Origin: Chamaecrista fasciculata
Taxonomy: Eukaryota; Streptophyta; Magnoliopsida; Fabales; Fabaceae
DNA length: 64,000 nt
Direction of reading: 5' to 3'
NCBI GenBank assembly: GCA_003254925.1
Contig: QANZ01016482.1
Coordinates: 173,513 to 237,512, forward strand
Each line of letters begins with the position of its first letter. Positions within the stretch are counted from its first letter, which is position 1. Of this stretch, positions 23,091 to 35,501 are shown in pieces. The position numbers and the translations under genes were made by a program. Below the pieces are notes generated by a model. That model was not told the DNA's origin, made no database searches, and worked only from the letters and a program-made list of their open reading frames with translations.

Positions 23091-23965
23091 GGGTTTGTAT
23101 TGACGGCGGCAAAACTATACATATACTAAATATGAAATAAACAGGATTTATTTTAAATCATAAAATAAAGTTAAGTTTTAAATATTTTTGGGAAAATCTC
23201 AGAGAAGTTGACCTAAGCGTAATTTAAGGAGATTGATTAATTTTTTTTCTTTTTATATTCTAGAAGCTAAATGGAGTAATACAAAAGAGGAGGTGTAAAA
23301 CATGAGTGAATTAATATTACTCCACGTCAGAATTTTTATTTTATTTTATTTTCCATTTCATTTAAGTAATTACAAATTAAGTATGTTATATGGGAATGCT
23401 CTTGTGGTGGTTTCAAGCCCTACATTAATGGAAAGTGAGTGTGTTATATGGGAATGCTCTTGTGGTGGTTTCAAGCCCTACATTAATGGAAAGTGAGTGT
23501 GTGTGAATATTTAAATATCTTATATGGGAATAAGGACTAATACCTGCATTAGGTGTTTTGTCCATTACGTCTATGGGAACAAAAAAAAATTATTAGCTAA
23601 TAAGTACTATATATATTCTCCGTATTTAATATCTGAAGATAATGCAAGGATTTGTAGTGGATCTTTAATCTCATATGATGAGTTTTTTTCTATTTATTTT
23701 AAATAACTGTTTTAAAACTAAATTTTAATTGTTAGAAAAAAATATAATTCTCAATACAGGATAAAATATATTAAAATAATTTCTAATAAAAAAAGTATTA
23801 ATTATCTTAATTTTACCTTTTTTTAAAAAAAAAACAAAAAATACATAACGAAGGAACACGTAATTTCAGTATTTCTATTAAAAAAAATGTAACGTGCCTT
23901 AGGGATATAGAAAACTCAAAATTTACACATATAATGTTAAGTGGATATAACTGGATCATATAGCC
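23091..23965. repeat. T3 upstream flank, duplicated upstream of T4
   Basis: From GGCGGCAAAACTATACATAT the sequence matches 28076 onward until about 23672 / 28390, where the T4 copy is cut by retroelements. The left end of the match abuts the EMG1-like 5' region, marking the left border of the T3/T4 duplication unit. Confidence 0.75.
23385..23500 (+). repeat. 58-bp direct repeat, two copies
   Basis: A unit starting GTTATATGGGAATGCTCTTG is repeated head to tail with a 58-base period (23385 and 23443). It is absent from the duplicate flank upstream of T4, so it may be younger than that duplication, or T4 may have lost it. Confidence 0.85.
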
Positions 23966-23974
23966 TATATAAAA
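23966..23974 (+). promoter_or_regulatory. TATA box of T3
   Basis: TATATAAAA within ATAGCCTATATAAAAAGCC, 96 bases before the T3 start codon. The same ATAGCCTATATAAA context precedes T5, T6, T7, T8 and T9. Confidence 0.65.
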
Positions 23975-24069
23975 AGCCTGGAGTGTTAATTACTGGATGC
24001 TAATTGCGATATTTCTTACAAAATCTCTGAAAGAGTAACCAAAAGAGCTTCCAAGAACGCAAAAACTTG

Positions 24070-26909
24070 ATGACGACGTTTATTCCGCAGCCCAGGAAAT
24101 ATCATTTAGGAAAGGCCATTTTCTTGCTTAATAATCTTCCATTTAAAAATCGTGATGTATATGATTATCCCCACCCACTCGAGGTAATTAAACCTACACT
24201 TTCTTAATTAATTCTTTCTCATTCTTTTAATTACTAATCTTCTTGCACAATACATATCTAATGGGATAATAATCTTTTGGTAAATTAGTGACTACCATCT
24301 CTCTTTAGTCTTGACTTTGAAAGAAGTCTTGAACAGATTTCTTATTAGAATCAAGAAAGTGATTTCAATAAAGAAATTAAATATTATACATGGACAGAGC
24401 TTTATTCAAGAAACTTTCTTTTTTTGCTAAACCTTTTTTTTTTCTTTTTTTCTTGGCCTGAATCATTGTATTAATTTATTGTATGTTCCTGTTCGCATGC
24501 AGAATGATCCCGAACATCCAGATTACATGCCGATGCTTGCTGCAGCTTACTTCCGGGTTGGTAATTTTGATTTTTAAACCCTAGCTGTATTTTATATTTT
24601 CAAATGAACCTAACTAATTAAGAATTAAATCTAGATTAATTTTAATCTTAAAAATTTTAATCAATTAATCAGCCACTGCAACAAATTTTATCAAGCGCCC
24701 TCAATGCTTCTGGATTTGTGAAAGCTATCTATGTCAATCTTGGATTCAATGATTATTATAAGCTCAACCCCTTGGTCACGTTTCCGACAACAGTACAAGC
24801 ATTTGAAATTATGTTATGTAAGTAATAATTAACATTTTTTTTCTTAGTTAATTTCTCAATCTTCATTTCTTAATGTCATATAATTAAGGATATATATATA
24901 TATATACTTTATTTGCTTATTCATTTATTGTGTACGTACGTAGGTCGATTATTTCTAGGACTAACGATATTGGATCCTTTGACCAATAATGAACCTTGGA
25001 GGGAAATCAATGACTTGCCAAGTTTAATATCCGATTTACCTGGTGGTGAACATGACCCTACGGGCATAATAGGTATACATATAAGCATTAATATAATGAT
25101 GGTATTTTTAGCTCTTTGATTTTTTATTTTTACCATATTTCGGTCTTAACCAATTGATATATATATTATACATATATAATTTTTATAAATTCAGGGTGTG
25201 AGTATGGAGATGATGTATCCCAGTATTCTTATGAAATGAAAAATTACATGGACGATGAACCTGACTCGATGACTTATCTTCTTGTGGTTTGTAGACAAAC
25301 TTTGGTATATATATGATTTTTGCATTCTTGAAAGTTGAAACCTCAATATATATTATGTGAAACCTTGTGTCTGTTCAGGTAGGCCGAATTGTTGGGGAGG
25401 AAATCGAGCGACACATTGATGATTATGTGAAAGGTACTATAATATAATTAAAAATAAATATATAGTAATTGATCAAGGGGTGTAGCCAAATGTTTTTATG
25501 GCTGGCAGTGTGGTGTGGAAGGAATATGCGTTTTATAAATAAAAAGACTCCATATTCATTAGCCAATGACAAATAATTGACCAATTGCAATGCCAATGCA
25601 TTATTTGCCTTGGGTAATGAAGAATCTAAAAGTTAGGTTGCATTTGGATTATCTCACTTTAATTTCATGGAATTTAAAATGTAATCTCATTTTTAAAACA
25701 GGAAAATATTTTGTCTTTAGATTCATATAGGGCAAAGGAAAATGATGAAGAAATTGTGGTGAAGAGGGACCGAAAGCTATAATTTTGTGTGTACAGGAAC
25801 TAAATCGCACAAAATAGAAACTTTTATGTAATGAACAACTCTAGCTCTTCCTCTGTTATTGGCTTTAGTAGCCAATCTGGTGTGTCTTGACTTTTGTTGA
25901 ACGCCTTGTATTTTGTTTTTGTTCCTTTTTAATGAATTGCGTCTGTTATCAAAAAAAAGAAACTTTTATGTACCCTTATTTATGCACTCTCTTTCGGCTG
26001 AACTTTTAAGTCCTTGGTTAAAACTGCATATGAGAACCCTAATATTATTTTTATGCGCATTTCAATCCCTATTTGCATGAGGGAGGGACTTTGATGCAAA
26101 ACAAAAAAGTTTCAAGGTGATGTATGAAGTTTCAAAAGAGAAAAGGAGACACTACCCATTTTTGCAAAATAAGCTCTTTCTTTTATTTTACAGAAATGAG
26201 TGGCGACACAATTTTTTTTTTTTTTTTTTTTTTGTAAAAATGGTTAGCAACACTATGCCTCTATCCATTTGCTGCAAAATAAAAAACTACCTCTTTTGCA
26301 AAAATGTGTAACGGAAATGTGCTGCTATGCATTTTTGCAAAAAACAAAAAAAAAAAGGTAGCAGTAAGTTGCCACTACATTTTTTATTTTGAAACTCCAT
26401 ATAGTATTTTGAAACTTTTCTGATTTTGCATGAAAGTCCCTCCCTCATACAAATGGACTGAAACGCACATAAAGTCCCTCCACCTCAAATGTTTATGCCA
26501 AATGACCAAATCCCTAATTTTTACCCTGAAGTGATGCTGCCTTAGTTCAACTTAATCTTTAAAGCTTATTTTTTAGTGATTAATTTGTATTTAGTGACCA
26601 AAAGATTGAATTGTTTCTACAACTTTCAAGTTATTAAGCACTCATGTCATCTTTAATTTTTAGGGACCAATATATATATACGTGTGTGTTTACTCTATAA
26701 TTAATTAATTTAGTCTAAATAACTGACTACTCCACCACTAATTCGAGCTGATTCATTAATTTTAATTCTTGCTTACAGTTGCTGAGCATGACCTGAATGG
26801 TGACTATTGCTTGCCCAAAATTATAAGGACCATGGAGAATAAATGGGGCATATTTTCACATATTTTCACCTATTTGATTGTTCTCTTTTTCAATAATGTA
26901 TATAGTTGA
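24070..26909 (+). CDS. Tandem family copy T3, intact, 239 residues
   Basis: Unrecognised family. Exons: 24070-24183, 24503-24556, 24673-24817, 24944-25072, 25195-25286, 25379-25433 and 26779-26909. All splice sites are GT-AG and the frame is open throughout. The usual ATG is gone; the frame opens at the next ATG and reads MTTFIPQPRK before GKAIFLLNNLPF, so the N-terminus is shorter and less acidic. Exon 3 holds AIYVNLG and LNPLVTFP. Exon 4 has WREINDLPSLISDLPGG. Exon 5 starts GCEYGDD. Exon 6 reads VGRIVGEEIERHIDDYVK. Exon 7 reads VAEHDLNGDYC. A deletion removed the usual stop, adding about 18 hydrophobic residues (GIFSHIFTYLIV). Intron 6 (1.3 kb) holds a MITE and a retroinsertion. No membrane segment is evident apart from that tail. 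Confidence 0.72.
25829..25958 (+). mobile_element. Short A-tailed retroinsertion in T3 intron 6
   Basis: 130 bp ending TTGCGTCTGTTATC and eight A bases, flanked by the 12-bp duplication GAAACTTTTATG (25817-25828 and 25959-25970). T4 has one uninterrupted copy of this target (33371-33390), so it is the empty site. This is the mark of target-primed reverse transcription, by a 5'-truncated LINE or a SINE. It is younger than the T3/T4 duplication. Confidence 0.9.
26050..26473. mobile_element. MITE in T3 intron 6
   Basis: Orthologous in position to the element in T2 (16237-16660). Ends TTTATGCGCATTTCA and TGAAACGCACATAAA. The interior contains a repeated TTTTGCAAAAATG motif and a long T run. Confidence 0.7.
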
Positions 26910-28060
26910 TACTTGGTTGGTAAATGCATATATGATATTCACTATATATATATATATACGGAATATATTTGTTAACTAGCTATTCTTTATGAAGAGACGA
27001 TTTTTATTGTGTGAAAAATAGATGAATTGGCAAAGCTAAGAGACGAAAAAGTCATTACATTTTTTTAAAAAAAAAAACTGAGACACACAATTCTATATTA
27101 TTTGATAAATTAAAATTAATTATTGGTATGAAATCAGTATGTATTTAGTAAACACTGGTTTATTATATATCAAATGTAGTTGAAACACAGCCTACCAAAA
27201 AAAATGTAGTTGAAACTTGAAATACAATAAATAAGTAATATACATATATAATATTAGGAATTTAATATTTAAATATGAATAATTATACATATTTCTATTT
27301 AAAGATATTTAAATTATATATATACGCTTCCTTAGTTTGTTTTAGCTATATATATATATATATAAACTTTTCTCACTTAAAATTAAAAATGTGTTACTAT
27401 AACCTTTTTATTATGATTTCGGCCAAAAAAAACTTCTTTATTATAATATAAGATAAAAGGTTTAATTAGTTTGTTAATCCTTATAATCTATATAAGTTTT
27501 TTATTAAGGCCTTTGTTTCAAATTTAAATGTTACGATACTATTACAAAAATGTGATTTAGTATCGACAAAATCTGTTGCTAAATTGTTAAAATTTGTTTC
27601 TAATCCATATTTAGCAACGGATTTTTAATGTTGCCAGATCTATACCTAAACCTGACCTTGCTAAATTTAGCAACGAAATATGTCAAATCCGTTGCTAACT
27701 TAACAATAAGCTATTCCATTACTAATATTGAACTCAGACATGGCTGATTTGATCAGCTATCTTTTGTTTTTCCTAACTTTTAGCAATCTATTGCTATTTT
27801 GAAAGGGATTGTTTGTTGCTAAATCCATTTCTCAAAAGAAATTGTGGTATGTAACTTCTATTTCTAAATGTGTTGCTAAATTTGTTTCAAATTAGCGACA
27901 TAAAATCAATTTTCGTTTTTTTTTTCGGTTAAGTCATGGATATCTCTCGCTTATTCGTGTAACGGTCTAAGTGAAGACTTATACATAAAATCAATTTTCT
28001 GTTATTGTTAATATTAGCAACAAGTATGTACGTGTTTGTATTTTTTATACAACACGTTTT
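26910..28060. other. T3 downstream flank
   Basis: Contains the conserved family 3' region (TTGGTAAATGCATATATGAT), AT microsatellites, and at 27530-27920 the CACTA-like GTTGCTAAATT repeats. No gene. Confidence 0.5.
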
Positions 28061-28400
28061 TGGGTTTATATTGATGGCGGCAAAACTATACATATAGTAA
28101 AAAACTAACTATGAAATAAACAGGATTTATTTTAAATCATAAAATAAAGTTAAATTTTTAATATTTTTGGGAAAATCTCAGAGAAGTTTATCTAAGGTAA
28201 TTTAAGGAGATTGATTTTTTTTTTCTTTTAATATTCTAGAAGTAATACAAAAGAGGTGTAAAACATGAATGAATTAATATTACTCGGTGTCAGAATTTTT
28301 ATTTTATTTTCCATGTCTTTAATATCTGAAGATAATGTTTGGCCAAAAAAAAATTTGAAAATAATGCAAAGATTTGTAGCGGATCTTGTTTTTTATTTTG
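28061..28400. repeat. T4 upstream flank, duplicate of T3 upstream
   Basis: Matches 23091-23672 with small deletions. After about 28390 the match stops because LINE and LTR DNA replaced the T4 promoter and exon 1. Confidence 0.7.
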
Positions 28401-28411
28401 GCCAAAATCAG

Positions 28412-28870
28412 TCCCCTTTTATTAATGAAACAAGCAATTACAAACACCAATAAAAGGGAAAGAACAACAGCAGCTCAACCTATACCAGTAGCAACTAAAC
28501 CTGCATCACTACTCAAAACTAAAGACAAAGAGGATGGGGGGTTTGAAACCCAATCCCTAGGGCACATCCTCCTATAAGACATTTTGACAACCATATCAGC
28601 AGCCAAGTTACAACATCTTCTAGCAAATTGAAGCTTCCAACCTGTTTTCTTTTTCAAGACAGCAGCAACATCCTCAACTAAATTACTGCACTCCCACAGA
28701 CCCAAAGCTTTGCCATTAACCCAATTAACCAAACCCTCACAATCAATTCAAACACAACACTAGGAAGATCAAGAGAAGAAGTCATATCAACAACCCTTTT
28801 CACTGCAAAAACTTCTGCCATGAAAGCAGAAGAGGCGCATACCTTCCCCCAAAACCATCAATGTGATGGA
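28412..28870 (-). pseudogene. LINE RNase H-like C-terminal fragment
   Basis: The minus strand reads VCASSAFMAEVFAVKRVVDM, then LVNWVNGKALGLWEC, then KTGWKLQFARRCCNLAADMV. This matches the reverse-transcriptase-like RNase H domain at the C-terminus of plant LINE polyproteins (an E in the second strand, then RRCCNLAAD). One or more frame breaks are present and the 5' part is missing. It abuts the LTR at about 28874. Confidence 0.75.
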
Positions 28871-28873
28871 GAT

Positions 28874-30997
28874 TGTGCCCTAGGGCCAATCATTTTATGT
28901 ATATGTTTTGAACATATTGATTAATTTATAAATGATAAATTATGTTGTTATCATATTATTAGCATGTTTACTATGATAGCGTCATTGATTGATTATGTGA
29001 TAATTAATCTAAAATTGTCCATGGTCGATTGTTCTCGTGGGAGCGAGAATGAACCAAGACCAGCATGACCTCGGTGTATAGAGATACATGCACTAGATGC
29101 TTTATGAGAGTCATGGTGCAATAATTAAGGGGTTACAAGTTGCTGGACCGACCCGGAGAGTCCTGCATTGGTTTTAGTCATGAGCTAGCCTCTCCTGTAC
29201 TCTTGTCACGATGCCCTTAGACCTGAGGTCTTGACTATTCCGGCGTTGTAGATGTCAAACTTTGGCCTAGTCCAACGTTGCCCGTAGCAGGGTAGCCATA
29301 CAGGCTAGGTACGGGTTTGGTTGTTTATCGTGCTGAGGAATGTGGTTGACCAAGACGGGATTTTGTCCCTCATTAAAGATGAGAGATATCTAACTGGCGC
29401 CCTCAATGAGTCTGTCCAAGGAATGTGTGGCCACACAGGGAAATGAGACTAACTCAGGGAATCGAGAAAGTTATGGTTTGGATTATGGATGACTTTCTCG
29501 TGCCTAGTCCATGTCCAAGATATCGTGTGACAATAGGGATCATGTCAAGGTGGTACTTAGGTTAAGTCGTTTTGGCGTTAAAGCGATAACTCACGTGTTT
29601 TGGGTAGTCGTGATGGCTTGCTAGAGTCCGCTCTCGACTTGTGAGTCATAGAGATGACTTGCTGCCAACTTCACGTGAGGCCTGCTGGGGTCACACATGA
29701 GCAGAATCAAGATGCCGCAATGGGACGCGAATTAGGGTTAATTCGTGAGTCACTTTAGTGACTCAATTTAAGACATAGTTGAATGTCTTAGGACATGAAG
29801 TCTTGTCTTAAATAAATATCTACATTTGTGATATTTAAATTAGTTGGACAAGTTTAAATATATTAATTGTTAAATAGTTAATTGGATTAATGTATTTACA
29901 ATTATATTCTTGTTTATAATATTAGGGAATAATAAATTAGATAAGCTTCCTAAAACTTAAGAGATTATTGATTTATTAAATTCACTAATATTGGGATAAT
30001 AAGCTTGAGGGTGGCGCCTCATATATGATGATTTTAATTAATGGAAATGTTTTGTTAATTAGAGTCATGACTTGGATTTGAATTTGAATTCAAGATTTGA
30101 TTTTGATTTCAAGATTCAAATTTTGAATTAAAGATATTAGGGTAATATCTTAATTCAATATTGTTGGAAATTAATAAGTTGGTTATAACTTCCTAAGAGT
30201 TAGGATTGTTATTTTGATTTATTAAATTCCTTAAAAATTAGAGGGGATATGGCGCATTCTATGTGGGACCAAGAGCAAGATTTGATCTTGCATTTTGTTT
30301 CTCAAAGATTGCATTTTGAATTCAAATTAAGATATTAAGGTAATATTTTAATTAAGAATTCAAGGCCTAAAATTATAATATTATTGTAATCTTATAATTT
30401 TATAATTTGATAATCCACTAATTTAGGGATTCCCTAATTATAATTATCAAACTCCCCAAACTCTATAAATAGGAGAGCCAAAAGTCGAATTTGCTAACCT
30501 AGTTCACACAAGAGGGAAAATTCGACTTGCACTATATTTTGTGAGACAAAATCGGCTAACCCTAGTTTTAGAGAGAAAGTCGACTTTCTCAAGGAGAGAG
30601 AGGAAGTTTGACTTGCACCAAAGCTTTAGGGTTTTGTGTGAGACCAAGAATAGTTCTTGGGTTTTAGGCGCCACTTTAGTCTTGAAGTTCAAGAACAGTT
30701 CTTGAATTTCAAGAACCGTAGATAGGGTTCTCGTATTCACTTGGGAAGAAGTGAAGGAGGCTAGCACTTGGGCATCTGCTAAACTGCTCGTGTGGATCAT
30801 CGGCAGAGTAAGGACACTCGGAGTGGATTTCTCAGACTCGCGAACTCAAAGCACCGATTGTTTTGGTAAAACCCTTTTCCTTCTTCTAGTATAAATTCAT
30901 ATAGCGGATCTTGGCTGGGAATCATATGAGCTGCGTGTGTTTAAAGTTTTTTTATTTTATCGCTTCCGCTGCGCGCACGCTCTGTGATTCTCCAACA
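28874..30997 (+). mobile_element. Long terminal repeat of an LTR retrotransposon
   Basis: Begins TGTGCCCTAGGGCC and ends CTCCAACA, so it has the TG...CA ends of an LTR, about 2.1 kb. One base later comes the primer-binding site. A TATA-like CTCTATAAATAGG near 30461 fits the U3/R boundary. No second LTR is in the window, and only about 550 bases of internal sequence follow, so this is a broken 5' end. The exact start is uncertain by a few bases. Confidence 0.75.
30464..30472 (+). promoter_or_regulatory. TATA box in the LTR
   Basis: TATAAATAG inside the LTR, oriented toward T4. It could start transcripts that run into the remaining T4 exons. Confidence 0.5.
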
Positions 30998-30998
30998 G

Positions 30999-31010
30999 TG
31001 GTATCAGAGC
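30999..31010 (+). other. Retrotransposon primer-binding site, tRNA-iMet
   Basis: TGGTATCAGAGC is complementary to the 3' end of plant initiator methionine tRNA and is the usual primer site of many Copia-type and some Gypsy-type elements. Its place right after the LTR fixes the orientation as plus. Confidence 0.9.
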
Positions 31011-31558
31011 CACGCTATTCTAGGTTTATATTAGTTTTGGTGATTATACATGTGATGTATGATTATGTGTTTACCGCTTTCAATCGTATGCTTAAAAGTT
31101 TTGCGAAAATCCACCACATGTTTTGGAACCTATCTAAAAATTGGTGCAAGTATATGTATGTGATACATAGGAAAATCAATCGGATTGATTTTATAATTAT
31201 CTTGAAATTTTAAGTCTTGATCGAAAAACCCTATATATATTTTTTAATTAAAATTGTTTTGATTATAATATGTGTAGGGTGGTCAAAATTTTTAAATTAA
31301 GAATTTATTAATTTTGGGCCAATAATTCGAAATTTTTGAATTTGATTCTTGAATTTTAATTATTGGTACAAGACTTAATTTTAAGAGGGCATGTTAAATT
31401 GCACAAACCTTAATTGAACACAATCAAGAAAAGTCGTTTTTTTTGTATGTGTTGTATGTTTGCCGTGTTTATATATATTTATATATGTGAAGTGTTCATA
31501 TATGTTTAAATATGATGTTGGATATGGCTCTAGGTATTTTTGGTATATATGTGAAGTG
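31011..31558 (+). mobile_element. Remnant of LTR-element internal leader
   Basis: Sequence after the primer site, non-coding, ending where homology to T3 intron 1 resumes (TACATATCTAATGGG). No gag or pol frame remains. Confidence 0.5.
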
Positions 31559-31967
31559 TACATATCTAATGGGATAATAATCTTTTGGTAAATTAGTGAC
31601 GATACCATCTCTCTTTAATTAGTCTTGACTTTGAAAGAAGTCTTGAACAGATTTCTTATTAGAATCAAGAAAGTTATTTGAACAAAGAAATTCAATATTA
31701 TATATGGACATCAGAGTTTTATTCAAGAAACTTTCTTTTTGTGCTAAACTTATTCAAGAAACTTTCAATATATGTGTGTTTGTGTGTATGGTGTGATATT
31801 TGCCATTTTATACATTAATATTTATGCAGGCAATTAATTTGATGTTGAATTTAAATAACATAATATTAGACGAATCATGATATTCTTTGATCATTGCATT
31901 AATTTCTTTTTTTCTTTTTTTGGCCTGAATCATTGCATTAATTTATTGTATGTACGTTCGCATGCAG

Positions 31968-33815
31968 AATAGTCCCGAACATCCAGATTACATACTGTTG
32001 CTTGCTGCAACTTACTTCCGGGTTGGAAATTTTAATTTTTAAACCCTAGCTGTATTTTCTATTTTCAAATGAACCTAACTAATTAAGAATTAAATCTAGA
32101 TTAATTTTAATCTTAAAAATTTTAATCAATTAATCAGCCACTGCAACAAATTTTATCAAGCAAACTCAATACTTATGATTTTGTGAGAGCTATCTATGTC
32201 AATTTTGGACTCAAGGGTTATTATAAGCTCGACCCCTTGACCACGTCGTTTCCGGCAACAATATAAGCATTTGAAACTATGTTAGGTAAGTAATAATTAA
32301 CATTTTTTTTGTTAATTAATTTCTCAATTTTCATTTCTTAAATGTCATATAATTAAGGATATATATATATATATACTTTGCTTATTCATTTATTGTGTAC
32401 GTACGTAGGTCGATTATTTCAAGAACTAACGATATTGGATCATTTGTACAATAATGAACCTTGGAGGAAAATCAATGACTTGCGAAGTTTAATATCCGAT
32501 TTACCTGGTGGTGAACATGACCCTCCGGGAATAATAGGTATACATATAAGCATTAAATATAATGATGGTATTTTTGGCTCTTTGATTTTTTTTTTTACCA
32601 TATTTCGGTCTTAACCAATTGATATATATATATATATATACATATATTATTTTTATAAATTCAGGGTGTTCGTTTGGAGTTGTAAGCGAGGGTTTATTTG
32701 ATATGGAAACTTACATGGACGAAGCTCTTGAATCGGAGAAATTTCTTCTTGTGGTTTGTAGACAAACTTTGGTATATATATGATTTTTGCATTCTTGAAA
32801 GTTGAAACCTCAATATATATTACTAGGGCTTTGCGTGCCCGTTAATAAAGGACTAAATTGTTAACTTAGTAAAGAAAGAGAGACCAAATAGTAAATTTTC
32901 TCTTATTTTTAATTTCATAGACTATAGTTTTAAACATGGACGACCAGAAAGGAGTGGAGCCATATAATATAAGATGTGAAACCTTGTGTATGTTCAGGTA
33001 GGCCGAATTGTTGGGGAGGAAATCGAGAAATACATTGAGGATTTTGTGAAAGGTACTATAATATAATTAAAAATAAATATATAGTAACTGATCAAGGGGT
33101 GTAGCCAAATGTTTTTATGGTTGGCTGTGGTATATGGAAGGAATATGCGTTTTATAAAAAGTAAACTGACCAATTGCAATGCCAATGCATTATTTGCCTT
33201 GGGTAATGAAGAATCTAAAAGTTAGGTTGCATTTGGATTAATGTCATTTTTAAAACATAGGAAATAATTTTGTCTTTAAATTCATATAGGGCAAAGGAAA
33301 ATGATGGAGAAATTGTGGTGAAGAGGGACCGAAAGCTATAATTTTGTGCGTATAGGGACTAAATCGCACAAAATAGAAACTTTTATGAACCCTTATTTAA
33401 TTATGCACTCTCTTTCGACTAAACCTTTAAGTCCTTGGTTAAAACTGCATATGAAAACTCTAATATTATTTTTATTCGCGTTTCAATCCCTATTTGTGTG
33501 CAGGAGAGACTTTGATGCAAAACAAAAAAGTTTTATTGTATTAATCTTGAATATATAATCTGAATCATAAATTTCTATTGTTATTATTGCATTTATTATT
33601 ATTATTATTATATATATATATATGTGTGTTTTTGTGTTTACTCTATAATTAATTAATTTAGTCTAAATATATAACTGGCTACTCCACCACTAATTCGAGC
33701 TGATTCATTAGTTTTAAACTTTTAATTCTTGCTTGCAGTTGCTAGGCATGACCTGTATGGTGACTGTGGCTTGCCGACAATTATAAGGACGATGGAGGAT
33801 AAATGGTGCTTTTGA
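31968..33815 (+). pseudogene. Tandem family copy T4, pseudogene without exon 1
   Basis: Exons 2-7 remain: 31968-32021, 32138-32285, 32409-32537, 32665-32753, 32998-33052 and 33739-33815. Promoter and exon 1 were replaced by LINE and LTR DNA. Exon 3 has an in-frame TAA at 32264-32266 where T3 has CAA. The other exons are open: exon 4 WRKINDLRSLISDLPGG, exon 5 GCSFGVVSEG, exon 6 VGRIVGEEIEKYIEDFVK, and exon 7 ends MEDKWCF and a stop. Intron 5 contains a MITE-like insertion (about 32822-32973). Closest to T3. Confidence 0.88.
32822..32973. mobile_element. MITE-like insertion in T4 intron 5
   Basis: About 150 bp from CTAGGGCTTTGCGTGCCC to GGAGCCATATAATATAAG, absent from T3. The same element lies in reverse orientation in T7 intron 3, so it is mobile. 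A fragment of it appears at about 43258-43300. Confidence 0.7.
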
Positions 33816-34784
33816 AATCGTTTATATTCTAAATTTCTTACTACTTTGTCAACGATTGTATTCTTCAACTATTTGATTGTTCTCTTTCTCAATAATGTAT
33901 TTTCATGTATATAGTTGATACTTGATACTTGGTTGGTAAATGCATATATGATATTCACTATATGTATACGGAATATAGGTCCTATCATATTTTGAAAAGG
34001 CTTCCACATGTTAGTATATATTTATTAACTGAGACACTATATATATTTATTTCTGAAGTGGCGGTTTTTATTGTGTGAAAAATGGAAGAATTGGCAAAGC
34101 TGAGAGACGAAAAAGTAATTAATTTTTTTAAAAAATTAACTGAGACACACAATTCTATATTATCTGATAAATTAAAATTAATTATTATGAAATCAGTATT
34201 TTGTTAACACTGGTTTATGATATATCAAATGTAGTTGAAACACAGCCCACCCAGAAAAAAATGTAGTTGAAACTTGAAACACAATAAATAAGTAATATAC
34301 ATATATAATATTAGGATTTTAATNAAAGGTTTAATTAGTTTGTTAATCTTTATAATTTATATAAGTTTTTTTTATTAAGTCTCTTGTTTTAAAATTTGAA
34401 TGTTATGATATTATTAGAAAAAATGCAATTTAGCATCAATAAAATTTGTTGCTAAATTGCTAAAATTTATTTCTAATCAAGATTTAGCAACGAATTTTTT
34501 ATGATGCAAAAAAATGTAGCTAAATCTGACCTTGTTAAATTCACTCTACTATCGTGAATTTACTTAAGCTCTCGAGTTGGACAATTTTACTTAGCGAAGT
34601 CTTTTTCTATCTAACACTCACAAAATAAGATCAACTTAGATCTAAAAGTGAATTTAAAAAAAATAAATAAAAACTCAATTTTTAACTCATTTAAGTATTT
34701 AACCATAAAGTGAGTGGTCATAAGCATTATGTTGACAAAATGATGGGTGAAGGCCCTGAAGCAGCCGCTCTCGAACTATAGAGT
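33816..34784. other. T4 downstream flank and T5 upstream flank
   Basis: Shares with T3 and T5 the 3' region, the CACTA-like GTTGCTAAATT block (34420-34550), and the GC-rich MMGEG block (about 34740-34780). An N at 34324 falls where T3 has about 200 further bases including an AT run. No gene. Confidence 0.5.
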
Positions 34785-35501
34785 TTTAATTTTGAGGAAA
34801 CTTATTATTTGGTCCCTCATTTTTTACGATTTGAATGATTTGGTCCATGTATTATTAAAATATACTATTTAGTCCCTAAAAAATTACAAATGTTAACTTG
34901 TTAGTCTTTTTAGGTTAACTCCATTACTACCAATGATGACTTGGCAATTAAGTGCACATGTGACACATTAAATGCCACATATTTAATTATTTGATCCCTT
35001 AATTTTAAGATTAAAATCTGAGTTGGCCCTATTTTTTAAAACTTAACCATTTGGTCCTCTTTCTCTATTTGATCCTCCTCTTCTAAGTCCTTCTTCCCCA
35101 CCTCAATCTTCATGGGTTATATCCTGAAAAACAAAGAATCGAGCGCTTAGATTTTCTCACCTCTCAAAGTCCCGCCAGTTAGAGATAATCTAGAGGCTTC
35201 CATCTTTTCAGCTTAAACAACTCCAAACAACCAAAAAGAAAAGAGATGAGCAAAGGAAACAGTTAACCAACAGACACTAGTGATTAATGTACAAAAAGAA
35301 AAGGAAATGAAAAGAAAACATAAAATTAACAAAGGAAAAAAAAAGGCAAAGGACTAGACCCACCTTTCATCTTTTGCCTCCTTCTTTTTCTTCTTGTTCT
35401 CTAATTCCTTCATTTTCTTTCTACTTTCTCTAATTTTCTTTTGCAATTTCTCTGCCCCCAAGCACCTCATATCCTTTCTACTATAAAACTCACAAACCTC
35501 C

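Noticed and set aside
24921-25136. Minus-strand open frame opposite T3 exon 4
   Set aside because: It is the shadow of a coding exon. The plus-strand exon is supported by conservation and splice sites in nine copies.
28874-31558. A complete LTR retrotransposon
   Set aside because: Only one LTR, a primer site and a short leader are present, with no gag, pol or second LTR.
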